Shown here: piece after piece, positions 8,253 to 16,172 of the stretch
Layout: each line of letters begins with the position of its first letter
How positions within the stretch are numbered: position 1 is the stretch's first letter
Source: Anaerolineaceae bacterium UBA1415
Lineage (GTDB): Bacteria > Chloroflexota > Anaerolineae > Anaerolineales > Anaerolineaceae
Length of the DNA: 64,000 nucleotides
NCBI GenBank assembly: GCA_002305635.1
Contig: DBPR01000004.1
Span: forward strand, 1-64,000
Reading direction: 5' to 3'
Program-made: the position numbers and the translations under genes
Notes under the pieces: generated by a model
Told to the model about the DNA's origin: nothing
What the model saw: only the letters and a program-made list of their open reading frames with translations
Databases searched by the model: none

Positions 8253-9043
8253 TGACTTACTTTACCCGCAACCAGGGTTACCCTTTTGGCATCGACATTT
8301 CGCAGCATAACGCCAGTTATGACGGCAAGCGCATGCCGGATTTTGACCTGATCAAAGCCCACGAACCCAGGGTGCGCTTTATCGCCATGCGCACGGGGCT
8401 CTCCTGGGGCTACCGCGACACGCTGTTCGAGCGTTATTTCAGCGAAGCCTGGCGGATCGGCGTTTGCATTTTGCCTTATCACGTTTTGTATCCCGGCGAG
8501 GATGCGGTCAGGCAAATGGATTTTTTCCTGACGATCCTGAAAGAGGTTGACCTGGATCAGGTCAGACTGGTGCTGGACCTGGAACTGGATCACGGCAGGA
8601 GCAAGGCGCAGATCACCAGAACGCTGAATGAATGTTTGCGTTATCTCAGAAACAGAACGGGGCGTTACCCGATCGTTTACAGCCGCGCGCTGTGGATCAA
8701 CGAGTTTCTGGAGGTGGAAGACCTGCCAAAGCTGGATTGGTGGCTGGCGCAGTATATCCGCAGCTGCGAGAGCCCGGAGTATACACCTGAATATCCGTGC
8801 CCGCCGATGCTGCCGAGGGGTGTGCGCCAGTGGCTGATCCATCAAACCTCACAGCGCGCGCCCGCGATCGGTGGCCTGGGGCACTATATGGATTACAACC
8901 GCTGGAACGGCAGCCTCGAGCAGCTTTGGGCATATTTTGGCAGGAACAAGCCCCGTTTGGCGGCTTGTCCGCTGGATTCTTTTCCCTGTGAACGGGCTGG
9001 TGTGATTCGCCATGAAGAAGTTTTGCAGGAGGCGGCGGCATGA
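8252..9043 (+). CDS. GH25 muramidase (phage-type endolysin)
   Basis: 263 residues from GTG 8252, chosen because GGAGG (8241-8245) sits 6 nt upstream and because the longer frame from ATG 8180 runs deep into terL. The fold is glycoside hydrolase family 25 (1,4-beta-N-acetylmuramidase): the opening strand FGIDISQHN (Asp15) and the catalytic pair DLE (Asp109, Glu111) are present. There is no signal peptide, so access to the wall would need a holin, and a holin-like gene lies downstream at 12393. Position between terminase and portal is odd for an endolysin, which normally sits after the tail genes. It overlaps the portal gene by 4 bp. Confidence 0.9.
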   Translation: MTYFTRNQGYPFGIDISQHNASYDGKRMPDFDLIKAHEPRVRFIAMRTGLSWGYRDTLFERYFSEAWRIGVCILPYHVLYPGEDAVRQMDFFLTILKEVDLDQVRLVLDLELDHGRSKAQITRTLNECLRYLRNRTGRYPIVYSRALWINEFLEVEDLPKLDWWLAQYIRSCESPEYTPEYPCPPMLPRGVRQWLIHQTSQRAPAIGGLGHYMDYNRWNGSLEQLWAYFGRNKPRLAACPLDSFPCERAGVIRHEEVLQEAAA

Positions 9044-10356
9044 AAACGAGCCTGAGAGAAAGGATCAAAATGGTCTTTCAGAGGAGTTCCGCGCCAAAGC
9101 CTGACAGCCAACATGTTGGGTTCAGCCTGATCGAGGATGAAAATAACTTCCTGATCGGGGCGCAGAGCGCTTTTGGCTCGCCCCGCGACCGCGTCAGCTA
9201 CAGCCGTCAGCATAGCATGCAGGACAGCCTGGACGCCTGGCGCTACAACCCATTGGCGAGGCGGATCGTTGAGTTGACGACCCAATACGCCGCCGGGGGC
9301 GGTTTGCTGGTCAAGTGCGCTGACAAGCCCACGCAGGATTTTTTGATTGAATTCTGGGGGCATCGGCTCAACCGCATGGATCAGAGGATCAATCAGTTCA
9401 GCGATGAATTGTGTTTGACTGGCAATTTATTCCTCTTGCTGAGCACGGACGCGAGTGGGATGAGCTATTTGCGGGTCATCCCCGCGTCGGATGTGCTGGC
9501 GATCGAATCGAGCCAGAATGACATCGAGCAGGAGCTGGCTTATCGCCTGAAAGCTGATCAGGATGGGGATGAGCAGGTGATCCCCGCTTATGACGCCCTG
9601 AAAGAAAGCTGTCAGGAGGGAGCGGCGTTCCCGCCCGCTGTGCTGCATTACGCCATCAACCGACCGAGCGGCTCACAGTGGGGCGAGGGCGACCTGACGC
9701 CCGTCCTGAAGTGGCTGACGCGTTACAGCGCCTGGCTGGAGGACAGGGTGCGGCTGAATCGGTTCCGCAACGCCTTCGTTTACGTCGTTAAGGCTCGCTT
9801 CGCCAGCGAGAACGACCGCTACGCCCGCCAGGTTCAGCTGAGCGCCAATCCGCCCGGACCTGGTTCGATCCTGGTGACAGACGAGAGCGAAGAATGGTCG
9901 GTTCTGGCACCCAGGCTGGAGGCGCTGGATGCTTCCAGCGATGGTCTGGCGATCAAGAAGATGATCGCGGCTGGGGTTGGGCTGCCGATGCACTTTTTGG
10001 CGGAACCAGAATCGTCAACCAAAACGACAGCTGAAGCTTCTGGCAGTCCGACCTATCGAAGGTTTTCGGAAAGGCAGCGCTATTTGTGTCAGATCGTCGA
10101 GGATATCTTGCGCGTAGTCGTTGAAAGACGGGCGCTAGTGGATCTGAGCGTAGATGCCAAAGCATCTATTCGCGTGGAGGGTGGCGACGTCAGCGCCAGG
10201 GATAACCGCGAGCTGGCTGAGGCTGGGCAGCAAATTCAGGAACTGGCCAGTGGGCTTTTGGAGCGTGGCGCGATCGATCAGGCGGAATATTTACGTTTGG
10301 TCTACCGCTTTATGGGCGAACGTTTGCCTGAACCAGCGAACGCGCCGATGGAATAA
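9040..10356 (+). CDS. Phage portal protein
   Basis: 438 residues. The sequence has the layout of siphovirus portals: an early helical stretch (SLDAWRYNPLARRIVEL) followed by a core with FSDELCLTGNLFLLL, then the 'RNAFVYVV' strand region and a long C-terminal helical stem ending near AEYLRLVYRFMGE. The dodecameric portal forms the DNA channel at one capsid vertex and docks TerL. The start overlaps the lysozyme stop (ATGA, 9040-9043). Family assignment comes from pattern and from position between terL and the protease/capsid gene. Confidence 0.82.
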   Translation: MKTSLRERIKMVFQRSSAPKPDSQHVGFSLIEDENNFLIGAQSAFGSPRDRVSYSRQHSMQDSLDAWRYNPLARRIVELTTQYAAGGGLLVKCADKPTQDFLIEFWGHRLNRMDQRINQFSDELCLTGNLFLLLSTDASGMSYLRVIPASDVLAIESSQNDIEQELAYRLKADQDGDEQVIPAYDALKESCQEGAAFPPAVLHYAINRPSGSQWGEGDLTPVLKWLTRYSAWLEDRVRLNRFRNAFVYVVKARFASENDRYARQVQLSANPPGPGSILVTDESEEWSVLAPRLEALDASSDGLAIKKMIAAGVGLPMHFLAEPESSTKTTAEASGSPTYRRFSERQRYLCQIVEDILRVVVERRALVDLSVDAKASIRVEGGDVSARDNRELAEAGQQIQELASGLLERGAIDQAEYLRLVYRFMGERLPEPANAPME

Positions 10357-10427
10357 ATTGTTTGCGCCTGCCACGCGTGGGGCTGGCGGGCGTGAGCATT
10401 GGGCACGAATCATTTGGAAGGAGATCT

Positions 10428-12380
10428 ATGGCTGAAAGTCGGCAAAGGCTGGCTCTGGAGGTCAACCCGCTTGGAAGTGGTCGCTTTGAGATTCTGGCGA
10501 TCACCGCGGGACCAGCCAATGGTTGGGTATTCCCAGCCGAAGTATTAAGAGAATCGCTGCATCTATGGGATGGGGTCAACTGTTTTGTGGACCACAGCCT
10601 GAAAGAACGCTCGGTGCGCGATATCGCTGGAATATTAAGAAAACCAGTCTGGGACAACCAGGCGAATGGTATTCGGGCAGAGCTGAGCGCCTTTGGACCC
10701 TCGGCGGAGGTGCTGAAGGACATCGGCAGACAAGTGCTCGAAAAGTCTGACGAGCCAGCCGTTCGGGTTGGCTTCTCAGCAGATGTGCTTTTTCAGGGCA
10801 AGGCTGGCAAGGTCGAGAAGATCCTGCGCATCTACTCGGTCGATCTGGTCTACAACCCGGCACGCGGTGGGATATTCCTGCGCGCGCTCAATCAACTCGG
10901 CATCAATCCCATCATGGAAGGAGAATCCTCGATGAAAAAAACTCAGGAAGAAGTGATTGAAAGCAAAATAAGTCTTCAGGAAAGCCCTGAAGCAGTCCAG
11001 ACCGATCAGGGGATCAGCCTGGAAGAACAACTGGCAGAAATGAGGCAAATGCGCGAGCAGATGAGCGCGTTCTTGCTGGAAAGCAGCCTCGCCAACACGA
11101 ATCTGCCGCAAAGCATGAAGAACAATATCAGAAAGCAGTTCCAGCAGCGCAGTTTCGCGCCCGCGGAGCTTTCGCAGGCACTGCGGGAAGCGCACACTTT
11201 GTTGAGTGAACTGCAGGGCGCGAACGCGGTCAAGGGTCCTGCGCGGATCGAGGGGATGATCGAGCCGGGCGAACGCCTGCAGGCCGCGGTGGACGATCTT
11301 TTTAACGTCCCGCGTGAAAAAGCGCTGGCAGGCGCGAAGGTGGCAAAGCTCTCGGGCATCCGTGAGCTTTATCTGAGCCTGACGGGCGATTATGACCTGC
11401 ATGGCGGCTACTTCCCCGAACGCGCCCAACTGGCGACCACGGCTGACTTCAGCGGACTGGTCAAGAACAGCCTGAATAAGCTGGTCGCCAACACCTGGGA
11501 AGAACTGGGCAAGGCGGGCTACGACTGGTGGAAGGACGTTACCGTTCAGGAGCATTTCAACAGCCTGCATGACATCACCGGCACGCTGGTTGGCACGGTA
11601 GGTGACCTGCCGAGCATCGCCGAGGGCGGCAACTATACCGAGCTGAAGGTGGGCGATTCGCCCGAAACCGCCAGATTCACCAAATATGGCGGTTATATCC
11701 CTTTGACGCTGGAACTGATCGATCGCGATGAAACCCGCAAATTGCGCGCCTACGCCCGTGAACTCGCTTCGGCTGGGATGCGCAAGATCTCACGTTTGGT
11801 GGCGGAGATCTTCACCAAAAACGGAGGGGTTGGGCCTGTTCTGGCAGATGGCGGAAATCTCTTCAACAATGCCGCGGTCACTTTGGTGGATGGTCACGGC
11901 AACCTTGGCAATCTGGCGCTGAATGCCGCCAACTGGGATACGGTCAGCGCCAGGGTCTATGGCCAGCCCATGCTGATCAAAAACGCCGCTGGCTTCTATG
12001 GCACGGGCCCGCAGATGGCGGTGAACCCGAAATTCATCCTGGTACCGCGCGCTTTGCAGCGGACAGCCATGGAGATCTGCACAGGCGCGCTGGTGCGCGA
12101 GCAAAATCATGTTTATGACAACGTGCTCAAGGGCAGCGCGGTGCCCTTGGTCGTGCCGGAGTGGACTGACGCCAACGACTGGGCGGCGGCTTGTGACCCA
12201 CGCGTCGCGCCCGCCATCTTTGTCGGCGAGCGCTTCGGTCTGGCGCCTGAAATTTTTATCGCTGGGGACGAGCTTTCGCCAGCGGTCTTTAGCAATGATG
12301 AGCATCGGCTGAAGGTGCGCCACTATCTGGCGGTTTGGGTCAACGACTTTAGACCACTTTACAAGAACAATGTCGCGTAG
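10428..12380 (+). CDS. Prohead protease - major capsid protein fusion
   Basis: 650 residues from ATG 10428, which has AAGGAG (10418-10423) upstream. Residues 1 to about 160 look like a caudovirus prohead protease: His56 (FVDHS), Ser117 (VGFSAD) and Asp139 (YSVDLVYNPA) are the likely triad. Residues about 170-260 are charged and helical like a scaffold or delta domain. Residues about 275-650 look like an HK97-fold capsid protein. An in-frame ATG at 10932 (Met169) has its own AAGGAG (10918-10923), so a separate scaffold-capsid product could be made from inside the gene. The protease would cut the scaffold away during maturation. Confidence 0.82.
   Translation: MAESRQRLALEVNPLGSGRFEILAITAGPANGWVFPAEVLRESLHLWDGVNCFVDHSLKERSVRDIAGILRKPVWDNQANGIRAELSAFGPSAEVLKDIGRQVLEKSDEPAVRVGFSADVLFQGKAGKVEKILRIYSVDLVYNPARGGIFLRALNQLGINPIMEGESSMKKTQEEVIESKISLQESPEAVQTDQGISLEEQLAEMRQMREQMSAFLLESSLANTNLPQSMKNNIRKQFQQRSFAPAELSQALREAHTLLSELQGANAVKGPARIEGMIEPGERLQAAVDDLFNVPREKALAGAKVAKLSGIRELYLSLTGDYDLHGGYFPERAQLATTADFSGLVKNSLNKLVANTWEELGKAGYDWWKDVTVQEHFNSLHDITGTLVGTVGDLPSIAEGGNYTELKVGDSPETARFTKYGGYIPLTLELIDRDETRKLRAYARELASAGMRKISRLVAEIFTKNGGVGPVLADGGNLFNNAAVTLVDGHGNLGNLALNAANWDTVSARVYGQPMLIKNAAGFYGTGPQMAVNPKFILVPRALQRTAMEICTGALVREQNHVYDNVLKGSAVPLVVPEWTDANDWAAACDPRVAPAIFVGERFGLAPEIFIAGDELSPAVFSNDEHRLKVRHYLAVWVNDFRPLYKNNVA
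10918..10934 (+). promoter_or_regulatory. Internal ribosome binding site and start inside the capsid fusion gene
   Basis: AAGGAG followed 8 nt later by an in-frame ATG (10932). This would start translation at Met169, exactly between the protease and the scaffold/capsid parts. Phages often use a nested start to make far more capsid than protease. The site is seen; its use is inferred. Confidence 0.55.
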
Positions 12381-12392
12381 AAAAGGAGAGCG

Positions 12393-12587
12393 ATGGATAA
12401 ATTGAAGCTTTTGCTAAGTTCACGTAAGTTTTGGGCAGCGCTGATGGGTCTGGTTTTTATGATCCTGAAAGCCTGGCGCCCTGATTTTCCGCTGGACGCT
12501 GACCAATTGGCGGGCATCATCGCCATCTTGGTCACCTATATTTTGGGCACCGCGCTGGAGGACGGTCTGCGGGCAGATCAAAAGTAA
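12393..12587 (+). CDS. Holin-like small membrane protein
   Basis: 64 residues with two hydrophobic segments (about 12-27 and 38-54) split by a short loop, a basic N-terminus (MDKLKLLLSSRKFW) and a charged tail, as in small phage holins. An AAAGGAG-type ribosome site precedes ATG 12393. With the GH25 muramidase in the same operon it would complete a holin-endolysin lysis pair that releases particles. It lies downstream of the capsid gene and not beside the endolysin. Other small membrane roles are possible. Confidence 0.65.
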   Translation: MDKLKLLLSSRKFWAALMGLVFMILKAWRPDFPLDADQLAGIIAILVTYILGTALEDGLRADQK

Positions 12588-12601
12588 ATAATTGGAATAA
12601 T

Positions 12602-12631
12602 CCAGCCCCTTTGGACGCCCAGAGGGGCTGG
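12602..12631 (+). promoter_or_regulatory. Intra-operon hairpin
   Basis: A 9-bp perfect stem, CCAGCCCCT with AGGGGCTGG, around a 12-nt loop, between the holin-like gene and the next gene. It has no T-run after it, so it is not a classic terminator. It ends one base before the strong SD (AAAGGAGG) of the next gene and could act as an mRNA processing or stability element that separates early and late parts of the operon. Confidence 0.5.
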
Positions 12632-12643
12632 AAAGGAGGAAAA

Positions 12644-12841
12644 ATGACAGACAGAGAATTGAAAAAAGTGTTGAACAAGCTCATGGGCAAAGATGTCATG
12701 AGCTGGAGATTGCGCGAGGATGGCTATTTGGTGGTGATCAACAAGCAAGGCTGGAAAGTGACCTTCTCGGCTGAAGAAGTGCAAAGAACGCTCCAGGAAT
12801 TGCAAAACCCGAATGGAAAGCAAGATGCCGCCGTTAAGTGA
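12644..12841 (+). CDS. Small phage protein of unknown function
   Basis: 65 residues from ATG 12644, chosen for its strong SD (AAAGGAGG, 5-6 nt spacing). The longer open frame from 12611 has no such site and runs through the hairpin. The protein is a helix, a short beta stretch (WRLREDGYLVVINKQGWKVTF) and a helix. The pattern recalls small DNA-binding or assembly factors, but nothing specific can be said. It overlaps the next gene by up to 29 bp. Confidence 0.55.
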   Translation: MTDRELKKVLNKLMGKDVMSWRLREDGYLVVINKQGWKVTFSAEEVQRTLQELQNPNGKQDAAVK

Positions 12842-13250
12842 GATGATCAGACGGCTCGAAAGCCAGTTTTTGGACCCTTACCAGTTGGTGCTCAATCAGG
12901 AAGCCAAGGTGGAAGCTTTTCGCGCTTCCCTGGCTTATCTTAACAGCCAGTTGTCGGAAAACTTTACGCTGGAAGGGCTGGGCGGCGCGACCACGACAAG
13001 CCTGCCCGAGGCATATCTGCCCGTGCTGGAGCGCGGAGCGGCTGCCGTGGTTTTGCAAATGGTCCTGCAGAATCAATTTGCCAGTTACAGCAATCTGCCG
13101 CTTGACAGTGAGGGTTTGGCTGACTGGCTGCGCTACCTGATCGGGGAACGGGACGCCTTGTTGGACCGATTAAGGCTTGCCAATCTGCAAACCGCCGTAA
13201 ATCCCGCCTGGGGTAACTGGAAGCTGGAGCAAGGTGCAGGTCATGAGTGA
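12813..13250 (+). CDS. Small helical phage protein, possible head-completion factor
   Basis: 145 residues (or 141 from ATG 12825, which has GGAAAG upstream). Mostly helical, soluble. It lies between the capsid/holin block and the two large tail-tip-like genes, where head-tail connector or completion proteins are usually encoded. No sequence motif supports this, so the role is inferred from order only. Its end overlaps the next gene's ATG 13243 by 8 bp. Confidence 0.5.
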   Translation: MESKMPPLSEMIRRLESQFLDPYQLVLNQEAKVEAFRASLAYLNSQLSENFTLEGLGGATTTSLPEAYLPVLERGAAAVVLQMVLQNQFASYSNLPLDSEGLADWLRYLIGERDALLDRLRLANLQTAVNPAWGNWKLEQGAGHE

Positions 13251-14574
13251 GCTTGCTCTGGGTTTTCTGGGTTCGTCTGATGAAGGTGGATGGTTCGTCC
13301 TGAGAGGCGCGAATCAGACCTCGGGATTGGTCAGTTGTGATTATGAGCTCAACCCAGCCTTGAACAGCATGGTCGAAGAGAGGATCTCTTTGAATTTACG
13401 CGGCTCGAGGCTGCAGTTGCGAAATGTGGTGGGCACGCTTGAAAAGTTGCTGCACACTCCGATTGACAGGCAGTTCAGCCCGCTGGTTTTGCGCGTCTGG
13501 AGCCAGGATCGCGGCGCGTATCTTTACAGCGCGATCGCGCAAGCCCAACTGGAGATCGAAGAGGGACAGCTCAGCTCCCAGGCGTCTGGTTCGATGCGCC
13601 TGCATTTGCGTATCAGGCGGGAAGGCTTCTTCTTTGGTGAAGAAGAGGCGTTACCGCTCGCCAACAGCTCCGGCAGCGGCACCAACCCTTTGACGGTCTA
13701 TAACCATGACGACAGCCATCTGGGGCATGACAACTGGTTTTCGATCAACATTTCGGCGCTGAGCCTGACGCAGCCCGCCAGCCTGCGCCTGGAGATCGAA
13801 AACAACGCCACTGGCAGTGGATTGAGCCATTTTTGGCTTGGCGGCCTGACCTGCAGCGATGAGGAAAGCCGCCCGACACTGAATTTTGAGGCGGAAAACG
13901 CTCAGGGAGGGACGGTTTTGCTATCTGGGCTGGCATCGGGCGGAAAGTATTGTCAATATCGTTGGTCGGGGACGAACTGGAACACTCTGGCAAGCTGGAC
14001 GCTTGGAGCGGTCGAGGTGAGCCAGTTGAAGGGGCTGGCTTTGACGCCATTTTTGCGATTTTTTAGCCCGATCTCGGACGAGCTGCTCAGTTTGCGCCTT
14101 CAGATCGCTCAATCGGGAACGGTGATGTGGCAATCTCCGATGATGGCGGTTGAGAAGAATGTCGGTTATTTTACTTTTGAGCCGATCCAGCTGCCTTTAG
14201 GCGTTTTGCCTTTGCAATCTTACGCTTATCCGCATCAGCTGATCCTGCAGGCGCGCCGCAGCAACAGCGGGGAACACCTTCTGGAAGTGGACGACCTCTT
14301 ATTGCTGCCGCATGAGCCGTATCTTCGTTTTAACGCGTTTGGTGTGCTTCAAAACGGGGAGAAAATGATCGTTGATGGAAGGTCGGGTCTCAGCTGGTCT
14401 TTACGTGATGGACTGGAAATGAAAACCCACCATCAACTCGGAGAGGCTTTGCGCCTGGTGCCGTCGAATAAGCAGCATTTTTGGATCTTCCAGACGGATA
14501 CTGAGGCGAAAGCAGCGATCGGGCGAAGCGTGAAGGTGCGCGCCTGGTTTCGGCGGCATTGGAGCCTGCCATGA
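13243..14574 (+). CDS. Putative distal-tail (Dit)-like structural protein
   Basis: 443 residues from ATG 13243. The first 140 residues show a pattern seen in siphovirus distal tail proteins: a stretch with 'ERISLNLRGSRLQLRNVVGTLEKLL', in which a beta strand leads into a helix that counts along a ring subunit. The centre (about 140-330) looks like two beta-sandwich (carbohydrate-binding-like) modules rich in Ser, Asn and Trp. Such a protein could form a hub or an adhesin at the particle vertex. No tail tube or tape-measure gene is present, so it may bind directly to the capsid/portal. It shares an ATGA overlap with the next gene. Confidence 0.45.
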   Translation: MSELALGFLGSSDEGGWFVLRGANQTSGLVSCDYELNPALNSMVEERISLNLRGSRLQLRNVVGTLEKLLHTPIDRQFSPLVLRVWSQDRGAYLYSAIAQAQLEIEEGQLSSQASGSMRLHLRIRREGFFFGEEEALPLANSSGSGTNPLTVYNHDDSHLGHDNWFSINISALSLTQPASLRLEIENNATGSGLSHFWLGGLTCSDEESRPTLNFEAENAQGGTVLLSGLASGGKYCQYRWSGTNWNTLASWTLGAVEVSQLKGLALTPFLRFFSPISDELLSLRLQIAQSGTVMWQSPMMAVEKNVGYFTFEPIQLPLGVLPLQSYAYPHQLILQARRSNSGEHLLEVDDLLLLPHEPYLRFNAFGVLQNGEKMIVDGRSGLSWSLRDGLEMKTHHQLGEALRLVPSNKQHFWIFQTDTEAKAAIGRSVKVRAWFRRHWSLP

Positions 14575-16079
14575 GCTGGGCGGTTGAATTTTTGAACCGT
14601 GAGGACGGGTGTTTTTTGCACGCGCCCGAGGCTTGTATCCCGATCAGTCTGGAGTGGAACGACCGCCTGGGCGCTGATCAGGCGCTGATCCGATGCGAGA
14701 ACAGCGGCTTGAATTTGCGTTACTGGGAATATCTCCTGGGCCAGGACGTGAGGGTGTACGACCCTGCGGGCCGCCTTGCCTGGTGGGGCTTTCTGGACAA
14801 GGTTGAGCAGCATCAGGCTGGCTGCATCAAGAGCCTGGACCTTGGGAGTGTGTTCAACAAGGTGGCTGTTCTTTATCAGAACAGCGCGCTCTTTCCGCAG
14901 GGGCCGCCGCAGCGGAGCGCCTGGAAAGACGATCTGATCAGCCAGGATGGCTACGGCATCCGGCAGAAATTGCTGAGACGCGCGTTTTTGCATGAGCAGG
15001 TCGCTGATCAGATGGCTGAAAAATATCTGGAAGAGCATGCTTGTCTTGCCACGCGCCTCGAATCTTTTACGAAAGAAGACGGGGATCACTTCATTTTAAG
15101 ATGTAAGGGCTGGATGCACAGCCTCGCCTGGCGAATTTGGGAAGGTTGGAATGGGGTTGTTGAGCACAGACCTGCTCAGTCGGGTGTTCAATCGCTGGGC
15201 ATGGAAGCGGGTAGTCAAAGGATCGGGCAGTCATTTACGGTGCCGGAATCGGTTGATAGCTTTTCCTTCGCAATTCGTGTTCGCAGGCAGGGTTTGCCAA
15301 GCGACCGTCTGGTGATCGCTCTGCAGGCTGACGCGAACGGGAAGCCATCGGGGAGTGACCTTATCAGCAAGGATATTCAGGGCGCAGATCTCAATGATCA
15401 AAGTTATCAGTGGCTGGACCTTGTCCCGCAGGCTTCAGTCAGGCTTCTTGCGGGCAACAAGTATTGGCTGGTGTTGAAACGCAGCGCTGGCATTGATGCG
15501 CAGAATGGATACTGGATCGGTCTGGATGAGAACCTTGGTTTTGGCAACGGTTCAATGCTTCTATATAATGGAAGCAGCTGGCCTGGGCGAAGCCCGGAGG
15601 CGGATCTGCTATTTCGGATCGTGGGGCGAAAGACTTTGGCGCAGCAGATCACTGATCTGGTCGATTTTGCCGGGCAGTTCCTGAATGGGGTTGATACCAG
15701 CCAGATCGAAGGTCTGGCGCTGCCGCTATTTCTGCGGGAAAATCAGGATTGTCTGCGCTGCTTTTTTGACCTGCTGGAGCAGGGCAACGCTGGTCTGCGA
15801 CCTTTGCGCGCGGCGGTCAGCCCCACGCGCAGAATCCAGATCTGGCGGCAGCCCAGCCAAAGCGAGGCGATCTACTATCTCGAAAGGAACGGAAACCTCA
15901 GCAATCGTTTCGGTCAGCCTCTTTCCGCCCCCTGGCAGGCGGTGGGTCAGTGGCTGCATACCTGGGATGAGGCGCCTGTTTACGTCTCGAATATGAAACT
16001 GAAGATTGCTGACGGGAAAGTGTCGATCAACAGGAGTGTTATCTCAGAAGAACAAAAGGAGCTTGCTGCCGTTGGCTGA
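14571..16079 (+). CDS. Putative tail-hub/adhesin-like structural protein
   Basis: 502 residues from ATG 14571 (ATGA overlap with the previous stop, GGAGCC upstream). Residues 1-75 (WAVEFLNREDG... then WEYLLGQDVRVYDPAGRLAWWGF) resemble the beta-rich start of siphovirus hub proteins (gp27/Tal or Gp37-like families). Residues about 205-345 form a jelly-roll-like domain, with RIGQSFTVPESVDSFSF and a series of short strands ending in ADLLFRIVG, as in secreted carbohydrate-binding modules. A receptor-binding role on the particle fits. It is the last gene of the operon; no terminator is evident before degV. Confidence 0.45.
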   Translation: MSWAVEFLNREDGCFLHAPEACIPISLEWNDRLGADQALIRCENSGLNLRYWEYLLGQDVRVYDPAGRLAWWGFLDKVEQHQAGCIKSLDLGSVFNKVAVLYQNSALFPQGPPQRSAWKDDLISQDGYGIRQKLLRRAFLHEQVADQMAEKYLEEHACLATRLESFTKEDGDHFILRCKGWMHSLAWRIWEGWNGVVEHRPAQSGVQSLGMEAGSQRIGQSFTVPESVDSFSFAIRVRRQGLPSDRLVIALQADANGKPSGSDLISKDIQGADLNDQSYQWLDLVPQASVRLLAGNKYWLVLKRSAGIDAQNGYWIGLDENLGFGNGSMLLYNGSSWPGRSPEADLLFRIVGRKTLAQQITDLVDFAGQFLNGVDTSQIEGLALPLFLRENQDCLRCFFDLLEQGNAGLRPLRAAVSPTRRIQIWRQPSQSEAIYYLERNGNLSNRFGQPLSAPWQAVGQWLHTWDEAPVYVSNMKLKIADGKVSINRSVISEEQKELAAVG

Positions 16080-16172
16080 TTAAACTTCTGTTAAGAGCGT
16101 ACATTCCCTTTTATCGGTCTGTTGCGAATATGCTATACTTTCAACAGAAAAATATCGAAGGTCGAGGTTATT

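Noticed and set aside
13243..14574. Carbohydrate-active enzyme
   Set aside because: Beta-sandwich modules are visible but no catalytic motif; phage structural role is the simpler reading.
6086..16079. att sites around the virus-derived operon
   Set aside because: No direct repeat was found at both borders by eye and no tRNA or integrase is adjacent.
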